Assembly (NCBI GenBank): GCA_937877685.1
Contig: CALFGU010000030.1
Location: 1-29,486, forward strand
Direction: 5' to 3'
Origin: an uncultured Prevotella sp.
Lineage (GTDB): Bacteria; Bacteroidota; Bacteroidia; Bacteroidales; Bacteroidaceae
Length of the DNA stretch: 29,486 nt
Shown: in pieces, positions 15,314 through 23,332 of the stretch
How the letters are laid out: each line of letters opens with the position of its first letter
Numbering within the stretch: position 1 is the first letter of the stretch
Position numbers and translations under genes: made by a program
Notes under the pieces: generated by a model
Databases searched by the model: none
Seen by the model: only the letters and a program-made list of their open reading frames with translations
Told to the model about the DNA's origin: nothing

Positions 15314-16492
15314 ATGGCCTTATCCTCAAAAATATTTAAAGGAGACCCCACTATATGGGTGGTGTATTTCTTCCTCTGTATCATCTCGATTGTGGAGGTG
15401 TTTTCAGCAGGAAGTACCTTAACCTATAAGTCGGGTAACTTTTTCGCACCGCTGATTAAGCAAGCATCGTTCTTAGGTGCAGGTACGATTGTCGTACTTA
15501 TCGTGTCGCGCATCCCCTGTCGCTTCTTCAAGATTCTCCCCTTGGCATTACTCCCGTTGTCAGGGATTCTGTTGATTGCCACCCTCTTCTTCTCGGAAGC
15601 AACCAACGATGGGTCACGCTGGTTAAACTTAGGTCCCATCTCATTCCAACCTTCCGAAATCGCAAAATGCGCTATGATTATTTACACTGCCTTAATCCTG
15701 TCCTCACTTCAGACTGCAGAGGGCATTGCTGACAAGGCGTTTAAATACATCATGATTCCGACGGTATTCATTTGCGGATTGATTTTCTCAGAAAACTTCT
15801 CAACGGCCGTCTTGCTCTTTGGCGTCATCATGTTAATGATGTTCGTCGGACGCGTTCCCTACAAACGATTTGCGCAAGTAATCGGGTTCTTCTTGATTTG
15901 CGGAGGACTTGGATTTGCAACTCTTAAAATCCTTCCTAAGGAATATATAGATGAAATTTCCGTACTCCACCGCGCCGACACATGGACTTCACGAATCGAC
16001 AAGTGGGGCGAAGACAACGATGACCCTACAAAATATGACCTTAAGAAAAATGCACAGGTCGGCACGGCAAACATTGCTATTGCAACCTGTAACATTGTCG
16101 GACTGATGCCGGGAAACTCCGTGCAGCGCGACTATCTTAGTCAGGCGTATTCCGACTTCATCTTTGCCATCATTATCGAAGAACTCGGACTATGGGGCGC
16201 TACGTTGGTGGTCTTCTTCTACATCGTGCTCATATTCCGAGCCTGGAAAATAGCGAGTCGGTGTGAAACGCTCTTCCCCGCCTTTCTCATCATAGGGCTT
16301 GCCTTTATGCTCACATCGCAAGCCATAATCAACATGATGGTTGCCGTAGGACTTTTCCCCGTTACGGGTCAACCGCTCCCGCTTATTAGTCGTGGAGGTA
16401 CGGCAATGATTATTTTCTGTTTCTACTTCGGCATGATGCTCAGCGTAAGTAACTCTGCCAAGCAAAAGGCAGAATTACCCGCTGAAAACTAA
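15314..16492 (+). CDS. ftsW: Septal peptidoglycan glycosyltransferase (SEDS family)
   Basis: The 392-residue integral membrane protein has about ten hydrophobic helices. Key SEDS motifs are GSRWLNLGPISFQPSEIAK at about 97-115, and the C-terminal GLFPVTGQPLPLISRGGTA segment, highly conserved in FtsW/RodA. Between them lies the large extracytoplasmic loop with NAQVGTANIAI. It polymerises glycan from lipid II at the septum together with FtsI. Location in the division cluster favours FtsW over RodA. The cyclophilin gene begins 11 bases after it, so the two are probably co-transcribed. murG, which usually follows ftsW in Bacteroidota clusters, is not here. Confidence 0.95.
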   Translation: MALSSKIFKGDPTIWVVYFFLCIISIVEVFSAGSTLTYKSGNFFAPLIKQASFLGAGTIVVLIVSRIPCRFFKILPLALLPLSGILLIATLFFSEATNDGSRWLNLGPISFQPSEIAKCAMIIYTALILSSLQTAEGIADKAFKYIMIPTVFICGLIFSENFSTAVLLFGVIMLMMFVGRVPYKRFAQVIGFFLICGGLGFATLKILPKEYIDEISVLHRADTWTSRIDKWGEDNDDPTKYDLKKNAQVGTANIAIATCNIVGLMPGNSVQRDYLSQAYSDFIFAIIIEELGLWGATLVVFFYIVLIFRAWKIASRCETLFPAFLIIGLAFMLTSQAIINMMVAVGLFPVTGQPLPLISRGGTAMIIFCFYFGMMLSVSNSAKQKAELPAEN

Positions 16493-16503
16493 TACTTGTG
16501 TGT

Positions 16504-17229
16504 ATGAACAAGCATTTCCTTTTTTCACTCATTTGTCTTATTACCTGCCTTCCTTCTCAGAGTTGGGCAGGTAGTTTTGTTGTTGCGCCTCAGGTGTCTG
16601 ACTCCGCCGAAACGCGAACACTCGTTCGCTTTGAAACAACTAGCGGAAACTTCACCATCGCACTTTATAACGACACTCCCATTCACCGCGACAACTTCAT
16701 CAAACTCGTCAACGAACATTTCTACGATAGTCTGCTTTTCCATCGTACTATCTGGGAATTTATGATTCAAACGGGCGACCCCACTTCACGAACGGCAAAA
16801 CCCGGAGAGAAGTTGGGCGAAGGTTCTGTGGGATATACCCTCCCCGCAGAGATTATCTATCCGAAATATTTCCATCGCCGTGGCGTCGTAGCGGCTGCTC
16901 GTGAGGGCGATGAGAAGAATCCGGAGCGCAAAAGCGATGGTTCGCAATTTTATATCATATGGGGTAAAACCTATGGCGGAGGTATGATGGAGCGTATCCG
17001 TCAGCGTGTGCGCGAAAATACGAATCCGCCCATCGAACTCGCTCTTGAGCACGAAGATATTTATTGGGAGCAAGGCGGAAGCCCTCACCTTGACGGGCAA
17101 TACACCATTTTCGGCGAAGTCATCGAGGGTTTGCAAACCATCAACGAAATTCAATTGGCAGAGACTGACGAAAACGACCGCCCTGTTTACGACTTCCGCA
17201 TCATCAAGGCGTATATATTAAATGAGTAA
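16504..17229 (+). CDS. Secreted cyclophilin-type peptidyl-prolyl cis-trans isomerase
   Basis: I favour the ATG at 16504 (241 residues) over a GTG two codons earlier. Residues 1-24 form a signal peptide ending in SWAG. The cyclophilin domain begins at VRFETTSGNFTIALYNDTP and contains FHRTIWEFMIQTGDP (catalytic Arg and Gln), GSQFYI, and the late DGQYTIFGEVIEGLQTI. An insertion of about 50 residues between the last two is usual for Bacteroidota members. It would catalyse proline isomerisation in the periplasm. Its spacing of 11 bases from ftsW suggests co-expression with the divisome genes. Confidence 0.93.
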   Translation: MNKHFLFSLICLITCLPSQSWAGSFVVAPQVSDSAETRTLVRFETTSGNFTIALYNDTPIHRDNFIKLVNEHFYDSLLFHRTIWEFMIQTGDPTSRTAKPGEKLGEGSVGYTLPAEIIYPKYFHRRGVVAAAREGDEKNPERKSDGSQFYIIWGKTYGGGMMERIRQRVRENTNPPIELALEHEDIYWEQGGSPHLDGQYTIFGEVIEGLQTINEIQLAETDENDRPVYDFRIIKAYILNE

Positions 17230-17253
17230 AGGCATTTGATTCTTACTCCGAAA

Positions 17254-17275
17254 GGCGCTCTCCCGTGAGAGTGCC
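17254..17275 (+). other. Hairpin after the cyclophilin gene
   Basis: Arms ggcgctctc and gagagtgcc pair at 8 of 9 positions around the loop ccgt. No T-run follows, so termination is uncertain. The bases after it up to the start at 17334 are C-rich with repeated acct/aacc phrases resembling the heptamer arrays. Confidence 0.45.
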
Positions 17276-17333
17276 ATCCGCTCCGCACGGACCTAATAAC
17301 CTTACGACCTAAAAACCTTTAACCCTCCCCCTT

Positions 17334-18374
17334 ATGATTCAATTTCAATGCGATTATAATGAAGGTGCACACCCCAAGGTGATGCAGCGCCTTCTTGACA
17401 CAAATATGGAGCAAACCGTAGGTTACGGTGAAGACCATTACTGCGAATCCGCACGTCAACTTATCCGCAAGGCATGCGGGAATGAGAGTCTGCAAGTGCA
17501 CTTCCTCGTAGGCGGCACACAGACAAACACTACGGTCATCGCCCACCTCTTGCGCCCGCATCAAGGTGTGATTGCTGCCGAATCAGGGCATATTTCCGTA
17601 CACGAAACTGGCGCTATTGAGCACACGGGGCACAAAGTTTTGGCACTCCCTGCCCACGAAGGTAAGATTACGGCAGAGCAGGTGGAACTTCTTGTGCTGG
17701 AACACCGCGCTGATAGTAGTTTTGAACACACCGTACAACCCGGAATGGTGTATATCTCTTTCCCAACGGAGTTTGGAACGCTCTATTCACGTGCGGAGTT
17801 AGAAGCATTGCAACAGGTGTGTAACAAATATGCCCTTCCTCTTTTTATTGACGGTGCTCGCTTAGGCTATGGACTCGCCAGTCCTGCTTGCGACGTCACC
17901 CTTTCCGACATTGCCCGCCTTGCTGACGTATTTTACATCGGTGGAACTAAAGTGGGTGCACTTTTCGGAGAGGCAGTTGTAAGCAAATCCGACATGCTGA
18001 TGCGCGATTTCCGCTACAGCATCAAACAGCATGGCGGAATGCTCGCTAAGGGGCGCTTGCTCGGCCTTCAGTTTGAAGCGCTCTTCACAGATAACCTCTA
18101 TCTTGACATTTCCCGCCATGCCGTGAACGAAGCATTACGCATTAAGGAGGCACTACAAGAATTAGGTGTGACCTTCCTTATGGAAAGCCACACCAACCAA
18201 CAGTTCCCCATTCTGCCTAATGACATCGTGGCGCGCCTCAGCACCTCTTTCCTCTTCACTCCTTGGCAACGCGTGAGCGACACACACACCGCCATCCGCA
18301 TCTGTACCAGTTGGGGCACAACACCAGAGAATGTCAAGGCGCTGATTGAGGCATTGCGCCTTAATTATGCTTAA
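17334..18374 (+). CDS. Low-specificity L-threonine aldolase family protein
   Basis: The 346-residue protein is a fold-type I PLP enzyme of the beta-eliminating lyase/threonine aldolase family (GLY1/LtaE type). It opens with the family-like IQFQCDYNEGAHPKVMQRLLDTN. It has HISVHETGAIE (cofactor stacking His region), FIDGARLGYGLAS (Asp and Arg that contact PLP), and FYIGGTKVGALFGEA with the Schiff-base lysine at residue 206. It cleaves L-threonine or L-allo-threonine to glycine and acetaldehyde. It is not functionally linked to cell division; the 104-base C-rich gap suggests it has its own expression. Its transcript ends at the terminator at 18397-18431. Confidence 0.93.
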   Translation: MIQFQCDYNEGAHPKVMQRLLDTNMEQTVGYGEDHYCESARQLIRKACGNESLQVHFLVGGTQTNTTVIAHLLRPHQGVIAAESGHISVHETGAIEHTGHKVLALPAHEGKITAEQVELLVLEHRADSSFEHTVQPGMVYISFPTEFGTLYSRAELEALQQVCNKYALPLFIDGARLGYGLASPACDVTLSDIARLADVFYIGGTKVGALFGEAVVSKSDMLMRDFRYSIKQHGGMLAKGRLLGLQFEALFTDNLYLDISRHAVNEALRIKEALQELGVTFLMESHTNQQFPILPNDIVARLSTSFLFTPWQRVSDTHTAIRICTSWGTTPENVKALIEALRLNYA

Positions 18375-18396
18375 ATTTCAATTTAGAAACAAATGG

Positions 18397-18431
18397 TCCG
18401 AATTTATTAAGAGTAAATTCGGATTTTATTT
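18397..18431. terminator. Intrinsic terminator between convergent genes
   Basis: A perfect 10-bp stem (18397-18406 with 18414-18423, tccgaattta / taaattcgga) closes a 7-base loop. A T-rich tract ttttatttta follows on the plus strand, overlapping the stop codon of the minus-strand gene. Confidence 0.85.
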
Positions 18432-19721
18432 TACTATCTGTCCCTGCTTGTCTATATACACCCACTTGTCAAGGAACAGGAATTTCTTTGAGTCTGAAAC
18501 TTTTGCAAGACCATTTACAAAATAGTTCACTTTCTTCCAACGGCAGGGGATTACAAGTTTTCCAGTCTTGTCAATGAATCCTACGCGCTTGTTGAAGTCC
18601 TGCACAGGAGCAAGTCCGTCTTTGAAAATCCAAACTTGTCTCCACTGACAGGGAATGACAATATTACCGGTTTTATCTATGTAACCACATTTTCCGTCGT
18701 CGTCCATTACTCCAATCAGGCCTTCACTACAGTCGCTCATTTTCTTCCATTTACATGGAATCACAAGTTTGCCGCTTTGGTCTATCATACCAAGCCGTCT
18801 TTTGTCTTGCACTTTTGCGACACCTTCGTGGAAAGCCCATACCTCTTCCCAGTTACAAGGTATCACAAGAACGCCTCTTACGTCTATGAATCCACATTTG
18901 CAGTTGTTGCCTTGTACTCCTGCAAAGTATTCACTGAAATTAGTAGCTGAGCACCATATACATGGCACAACCTCATTCCCTTTGCTATCCAGGAAACCTA
19001 TTTTCTGGGTTTTTCTATCCTGAGCAATGGCAAACCCACAATAATAACGCCCAACAAGACTGTAGTTCTTATTAGAGACAACTACATTATTGTAGCAGTC
19101 TAATACTCCTGTGAAATTCATTCCCAAGAGATAAGAGAAATCTTTTCTGAAAGTCGGATGCAACCCAAGGCGTTCCGCCTCTTTTTGTGACTTGTCGGCA
19201 CGCTCTTTTGCTTTTTCAAATTCCAATGACTGAACTGAAATGCTGCTTCTATCTGAAAGTTCCCCTTTTCTATACTTCTTAGCCATCTTTTCCATATAAG
19301 CTTCACGGCTGGGGCCACAGAATCTTTCATCATAGTAGTAATACCAATAGGCAGGGTTACCTTTGTTTTCAAGAACAGCAGATACACTATTTTGATTGAA
19401 ACGCTGTAGGAGGGAACTTTGTGAGTTGCTCGTTGGGGTATCTTGATTTCTTTCTTTTATTCTAGCATGTGCGCTCGCCATTTTCTCCATAAAAACTTCA
19501 CGACTGGGACCACAATGCCGGGGATCGTATTCGTAATACCAATACTCGGGATCGGTCTTGTCGTCAGTCTTTCTTTTGGGTTTCTCCTCGTAATCCAATT
19601 CTATATCTGAGGCACTGAAGATGTTGCCTTCTTCATCTTCTACCAACCCAGATTCGCCCAACAGTTTGTATTTAGGTTTCTTTTTATCTTCTTTGCCGTT
19701 AGGTGTATCACTTGTATTCAT
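18426..19721 (-). CDS. WG-repeat protein with duplicated N-terminal YWYY/CGPSRE motif
   Basis: The 431-residue protein has no signal peptide. Its C-terminal half (about 225-431) holds five WG-type repeats and a partial sixth. Their pattern is G(L/V)A-VQD----GFID-(T/S)GK-VIPC-W, a beta-rich repeat family of unknown function common in Bacteroidota. The N-terminal half is unusual. A segment of about 25 residues occurs twice, at 58-82 and 123-147, with invariant YWYY, YD, R, CGPSRE and MEKMA, joined by a polar linker. Residues 165-185 are charged and probably helical. The cytoplasmic location is inferred. A promoter at 19757-19786 supports independent expression. I know of no function for the duplicated motif. 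Confidence 0.85.
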   Translation of the reverse strand: MNTSDTPNGKEDKKKPKYKLLGESGLVEDEEGNIFSASDIELDYEEKPKRKTDDKTDPEYWYYEYDPRHCGPSREVFMEKMASAHARIKERNQDTPTSNSQSSLLQRFNQNSVSAVLENKGNPAYWYYYYDERFCGPSREAYMEKMAKKYRKGELSDRSSISVQSLEFEKAKERADKSQKEAERLGLHPTFRKDFSYLLGMNFTGVLDCYNNVVVSNKNYSLVGRYYCGFAIAQDRKTQKIGFLDSKGNEVVPCIWCSATNFSEYFAGVQGNNCKCGFIDVRGVLVIPCNWEEVWAFHEGVAKVQDKRRLGMIDQSGKLVIPCKWKKMSDCSEGLIGVMDDDGKCGYIDKTGNIVIPCQWRQVWIFKDGLAPVQDFNKRVGFIDKTGKLVIPCRWKKVNYFVNGLAKVSDSKKFLFLDKWVYIDKQGQIVK

Positions 19722-19756
19722 GTAGATAGTTTTATTTTTAATTGTTTGTTAAAATG

Positions 19757-19786
19757 CAAAGATAGCAAGTAAATGGGATTTCACAA
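19757..19786 (-). promoter_or_regulatory. Promoter of the WG-repeat gene
   Basis: On the minus strand TTG (19784-19786) and TATCTTTG (19757-19764) are 19 bases apart, matching the Bacteroidota consensus. Transcription would start near 19750, leaving a leader of about 30 bases. Confidence 0.65.
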
Positions 19787-19957
19787 GAGTTGTACACGAA
19801 AACAAGGAAAGTGAATAAAAACCTAATTTGGAAAATATTAGACTTGGTTACGACTACGTTTTCTGCTTTACGCTCAACGGAAAATACTCATTTATCCTTA
19901 GAATATTAACCTTCTAAAAAGGTTTTCACTCCTCGCAACACATACACCTTAAATAAC

Positions 19958-20024
19958 AAATACAATAAGGAACTTTGTGCGACCGATATTTTACTTATTT
20001 CGCACTAAGTTTCTTATTGTATTT
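19958..20024. repeat. Imperfect inverted repeat in a divergent gap
   Basis: Arms 19958-19982 and 20000-20024 pair at 23 of 25 positions around a 17-base loop; the left arm contains tacaataaggaactt. It sits in the 513-base gap between the WG gene and the lipoprotein gene. Apart from this element and the WG promoter, that gap shows only AT-rich DNA and no gene. A weak promoter-like pair (TTTG at 20187, TACATTCG at 20208, spacing 17) precedes the lipoprotein gene. Confidence 0.7.
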
Positions 20025-20234
20025 CGTATAATAGGTGGAGCGGTAGAGGAGTAAAACAGCCTTGTTTTTCTGCGTAAAAAAAATGTTATTTCTTCAATCT
20101 GAAATGTAGCCATTACAATTCTAAGACTTCAGAGGTCACAGATAGTTAACTTTTGTAAAAACACTAAACTTTTTTCATGAAATTATTTTGACAATGTGTA
20201 AAAAACGTACATTCGCATCGCTCATTTATCTTTT

Positions 20235-20600
20235 ATGAAAAAGGTAGTTTTACTTTTTGTTCTAGCGTCTCTACTGCAGGGATGTAGGAGCACCCCGACT
20301 GCTTCTCGTCGGGCGATAACTCCCATTGGGAGATGGTTCATCACGAGCGACATCTCTACGGCTGATTACCATGGGGTGGAACTTTTGCAGGATGGTCGAG
20401 CCCGATCGATAAACCTGCTTACACTTTACTTTGATTCATGGTTCCAGCGAGGAGACACACTCATCCTTTCTGGTAGAAGTGTCGTTGAAGATACGGAGAT
20501 GAACTTTAGCGACACGATGAAAATCTTGAGTCTGACGGACTCAAAAATGATTCTTCAGTTGCAAGACATGAGATTAGAGTTAAACAAAATCCAGGAGTAG
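20235..20600 (+). CDS. Small putative lipoprotein, possibly lipocalin-like
   Basis: The 121-residue protein starts with a short basic region, a hydrophobic stretch and the lipobox LLQGC (Cys17), so it should be lipid-anchored. The mature part begins with a Ser/Thr/Arg linker, then IGRWFITSD, a strand-turn pattern with alternating polar and hydrophobic residues (VELLQDGRARSI, LILSGRSVV, KILSLTDSKMILQLQ). This resembles the small lipocalin-like domains common in Bacteroidota, but no decisive motif is present. It is alone on its strand, convergent with the C1 peptidase gene. Confidence 0.75.
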   Translation: MKKVVLLFVLASLLQGCRSTPTASRRAITPIGRWFITSDISTADYHGVELLQDGRARSINLLTLYFDSWFQRGDTLILSGRSVVEDTEMNFSDTMKILSLTDSKMILQLQDMRLELNKIQE

Positions 20601-20628
20601 TCACTCCACAAAACCCATAATATTCATC

Positions 20629-20665
20629 AAAAAAACGAGGCGCCTCACGTGATGTGTGGCGCCTC
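20629..20665 (-). terminator. Intrinsic terminator of the C1 peptidase gene
   Basis: The 8-bp stem gaggcgcc / ggcgcctc (20637-20644 with 20658-20665) is followed on the minus strand by gttttttg. It is thus a terminator for minus-strand transcription; on the plus strand no T-run follows. Confidence 0.8.
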
Positions 20666-20728
20666 ATTCTGTGATGCGGGAAACGGATTTCGTTTGCCGT
20701 TTATGTCTTATAAGGTGTTAACAACTGC

Positions 20729-22129
20729 TTATTCTTCACCCTTGAAGAGGGGGTCCCAAGCGGGAAGGAGAATGGGTTTCATCTTGAGGAGGTCAAGAAT
20801 CTTGGCAGGTACATACTTCTTATCTACTACGAGACGGAAGGTGTATTCATCAAACCATTCGTCAGTCATAATGAGGTGACCGTGGTGACCACTTGAAGCA
20901 CCCCAAGAGTTTTCTACCATCCACTTCTTTGGATTGCCGTTTTCGTCAAGGTCAACTGCCATCAAGGTCATCGCGTGACTTGAAGCCGAAGCAAAGGTGC
21001 GGATACGGTCGGCCTTAGTCATGGGGAAGTCGGTGCCGAAAAGTGATTCGTAGTCAAAGTTGCTCAAACTGAGGATACCCGTCTTCTGATTCAAGAACTT
21101 ACCTACGTCACAAGAATAATACATCATGGTGCTGTCCTTAATAGAAGCGATAGCCATGTCCTTAAGGTCCTTCATGGGGACATTGACAAAGGTCCAGTTG
21201 TCACCGTCATACTGGTGGCGGTCCATGTCAATAGTATAGGTCTTATAGTATTCGCGTGTGGGGTCATTCATAATCATGACGTAAGAATTCTTCAAGTCAA
21301 CGCCCACAAACTCTTGGTAGAACGAGAGCGGAGTGTACTTCTTCGTCTCAACGGGTTTGCCCGAAGCGTCCTTACGTGTCCAAGTAAATTCCTTAACGGG
21401 TTCTCCAAGGCAAACAGAAAGGATGTGATAAATCGTAGCCAACTGTTCGGTCTTCATCTTTTCCAAATCTGCCTTCTTCGCTCCCTTTTCAACCTCCGCA
21501 CGAAGCGCAAGGCCGTATTCGCGAAGCTTTAAGGAAATGATGCTTGCCATACGCGACGTGTTGTTTGCCGTAAAACTTTCGGGCATTACGTCAGCGGGAA
21601 CTACGCCATACTTGCTGATAATGTCTTGAACGCCGGTAAACTGACCGCCATCTGAGAGAGGATGTTGGAAGAGCCACTCCACAAGTTTGTCGTCCATGGG
21701 TTTCTTCGCGTTGTCAATCACTGCCTGAAGGAAAAGATTTGACTTTTCCAACTGGTCCCAGAAGAAGGGATAACTCTGTGAGAACTGGAAACTGCCAAGG
21801 TTGAACTTCGCAATCGCCTTAGCACGCATGACGTTCAAACCTGTGAAGAGCCAGCAACGACCTGATGATTGCTGGTCTGTGATACCCTTTGATTCCACCT
21901 TGTGTGAGAAATAGGTGTCGCCAATCGCGGGGTTGTAAAGGGGCGTAGCGAGTTCGTTAATGCTGTTTTGCGAAAGCGCATTGCGAAGCGCCTTGTCAAA
22001 TTCAGCAGTTGCCACTTGCTTGCTCTGAATCTGCGCCAACATTTCAGGAGAAATGCCACCCGCAGCAGTTTGTGCCGTAAGCAATACGGGAGCTCCTGCG
22101 AAGAGGAGCGAAAGAATTGTTTTTTTCAT
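20729..22129 (-). CDS. Secreted C1B-type cysteine peptidase (aminopeptidase C / bleomycin hydrolase-like)
   Basis: The 466-residue protein has a signal peptide (1-20, cut near LTAQ), unlike the cytoplasmic PepC enzymes. The papain-like catalytic residues are visible: Cys92 in QQSSGRCWLF, His385 in SASSHAMTLMAVD, and Asn407 in VENSWGASSGHHG. The segment between is long, as in bleomycin hydrolases, and contains FSQSYPFFWDQLEKSN. Bacteroidales secrete such enzymes for peptide processing. The gene lies 106 bases after the PAP2 gene on the same strand; that gap consists largely of 8-bp repeats that abut the start codon. Confidence 0.93.
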   Translation of the reverse strand: MKKTILSLLFAGAPVLLTAQTAAGGISPEMLAQIQSKQVATAEFDKALRNALSQNSINELATPLYNPAIGDTYFSHKVESKGITDQQSSGRCWLFTGLNVMRAKAIAKFNLGSFQFSQSYPFFWDQLEKSNLFLQAVIDNAKKPMDDKLVEWLFQHPLSDGGQFTGVQDIISKYGVVPADVMPESFTANNTSRMASIISLKLREYGLALRAEVEKGAKKADLEKMKTEQLATIYHILSVCLGEPVKEFTWTRKDASGKPVETKKYTPLSFYQEFVGVDLKNSYVMIMNDPTREYYKTYTIDMDRHQYDGDNWTFVNVPMKDLKDMAIASIKDSTMMYYSCDVGKFLNQKTGILSLSNFDYESLFGTDFPMTKADRIRTFASASSHAMTLMAVDLDENGNPKKWMVENSWGASSGHHGHLIMTDEWFDEYTFRLVVDKKYVPAKILDLLKMKPILLPAWDPLFKGEE

Positions 22130-22135
22130 ATAAAA

Positions 22136-22204
22136 AGGTTTTGAGGTTTTAAGGAGAGGTGATGAGGTTTGAGGTTATAAGGTTTTGAGGAGGTGAGGGT
22201 TCTG
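22136..22204 (-). repeat. Octamer/heptamer array upstream of the C1 peptidase gene
   Basis: Plus-strand units include aggttttg, aggtttta, aggagagg, aggtttg, aggttata, aggttttg and aggaggtg. On the gene's strand these read C-rich (caaaacct). The array starts 7 bases from the start codon at 22129. Confidence 0.75.
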
Positions 22205-22235
22205 AATGTTGCAACGCTATTACAACATACTGAAC

Positions 22236-23171
22236 CTACCCTGCCTTATCAAAAAGTTTCTTCGCCATCCAGTAGAAAATCACTGCCGAAACGAGGCCGC
22301 CTATCACGTCAACCAAGTAGTGCGCTTCGATATATACCGTGGCGCAACAGAGGAAGAAGTAGAAGGGGAACACCGCCGCGCACAACCACTTGCGGAGGCG
22401 GAACAAGAGTATCATTAACACGGTGCTCACACCGACATGCGATGAGGGGAAAGCCGCTTGTGGGCGCTCGCCACTGGCTTGTGCGGCCTCCACACAGGAA
22501 CGGAAGAATCCATCAGGCCCAGGCGAGGGGCGCATTTCAAGATGTGTGCGGAAATAAGTGCCGAGCTCGGGGAAGTTTCCTGCTTCTGCCGCTTCCTGAC
22601 CGATAGCTTGGAAGTAATATTGCGGACCTGCCACGGGCACAAAGAGATAAATCAAATAGTAAAGTAAGAAAGCCGTGAGCACAATAAAGGCATATTCCTC
22701 AAAGCGCGACTTATCCATGAGCAGGGTCAAGAGTACGGTGAGGAAAATCATGGGATAATAGGCAAAATATCCCATGTGGAAGAGTTCACTCCAGAATCCC
22801 GACGCAAAGTTTCGGCTAAATTCCAACGATGGTTGGCACCCAAAGAGCGCTTGGTCGGCACCTGCAAAGACGGGGTCTAAGTTGGGTCGCAACGAGCAAA
22901 ACTCGTAGATGTCGGGGTACCAATAAGAAATCAGCGCCAGGGGAAAAAGGTTGCGCAAGAAGCGCACCGACGCCACGGGTTTACGCAGATGGGCCACGAA
23001 GAGCAGTACCATCACGAGCAAGATCGCCCCGCGCTCCTGCAACTGCTGAAAGGGGTGGTTTAATTCGCCCCACCACACGAACAAAAGCAGGGTTGTAAAC
23101 AATCCATAGAGCAACGTCACGCGCTCAATGGGAAGGAGGTTCTTATAGATGTATTTTAATGGTTGAAGCAT
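22236..23171 (-). CDS. PAP2-superfamily membrane phosphatase
   Basis: The 311-residue polytopic membrane protein has about six hydrophobic helices. Two PAP2 motifs are visible: PSSH at 242-245 (AAFPSSHVGVST), and a third motif with H284 and D288 (YIEAHYLVDVIGG). The first, lysine/arginine-containing motif is less clear. The arrangement fits the inositolphosphotransferase/PAP2_3 type rather than small PgpB proteins. It would dephosphorylate or transfer a lipid phosphate on the outer face of the inner membrane; the substrate is not evident. It may be transcribed with the epimerase-like gene upstream. Confidence 0.85.
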   Translation of the reverse strand: MLQPLKYIYKNLLPIERVTLLYGLFTTLLLFVWWGELNHPFQQLQERGAILLVMVLLFVAHLRKPVASVRFLRNLFPLALISYWYPDIYEFCSLRPNLDPVFAGADQALFGCQPSLEFSRNFASGFWSELFHMGYFAYYPMIFLTVLLTLLMDKSRFEEYAFIVLTAFLLYYLIYLFVPVAGPQYYFQAIGQEAAEAGNFPELGTYFRTHLEMRPSPGPDGFFRSCVEAAQASGERPQAAFPSSHVGVSTVLMILLFRLRKWLCAAVFPFYFFLCCATVYIEAHYLVDVIGGLVSAVIFYWMAKKLFDKAG

Positions 23172-23190
23172 CTGAAATAGTTCTTTGAAA

Positions 23191-23283
23191 TCAAACTTTC
23201 AAGAAGATTTTCTGTCGGTAAAGGAAGTAAAGGAGCGACCAACAGAGGGCGATGTAGCATGCCCAATAGCCTAAGGCATACAT
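23191..23283 (-). CDS. Possible 30-residue membrane peptide
   Basis: An ATG at 23283 opens a 30-codon frame ending in TGA at 23191. The product starts MYALGYWACYIALCW and ends FLYRQKIFLKV: one hydrophobic helix followed by a positively charged tail, the topology of a small inner-membrane protein. It fits between the epimerase-like gene and the PAP2 gene, both on the same strand. No clear ribosome-binding site is seen. The same frame is open upstream into the end of the epimerase gene, so it may instead be a remnant of a longer gene. Confidence 0.35.
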   Translation of the reverse strand: MYALGYWACYIALCWSLLYFLYRQKIFLKV

Positions 23284-23332
23284 GTTTTCTGGAAGTAGGG
23301 AGAGAGCGCCATGCGGATTACTTTCTTTATTC

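Noticed and set aside
22193..22606. Open frames antisense to the PAP2 gene, Arg/Pro-rich
   Set aside because: Their composition reflects the reverse of a membrane protein; no start signal or domain.
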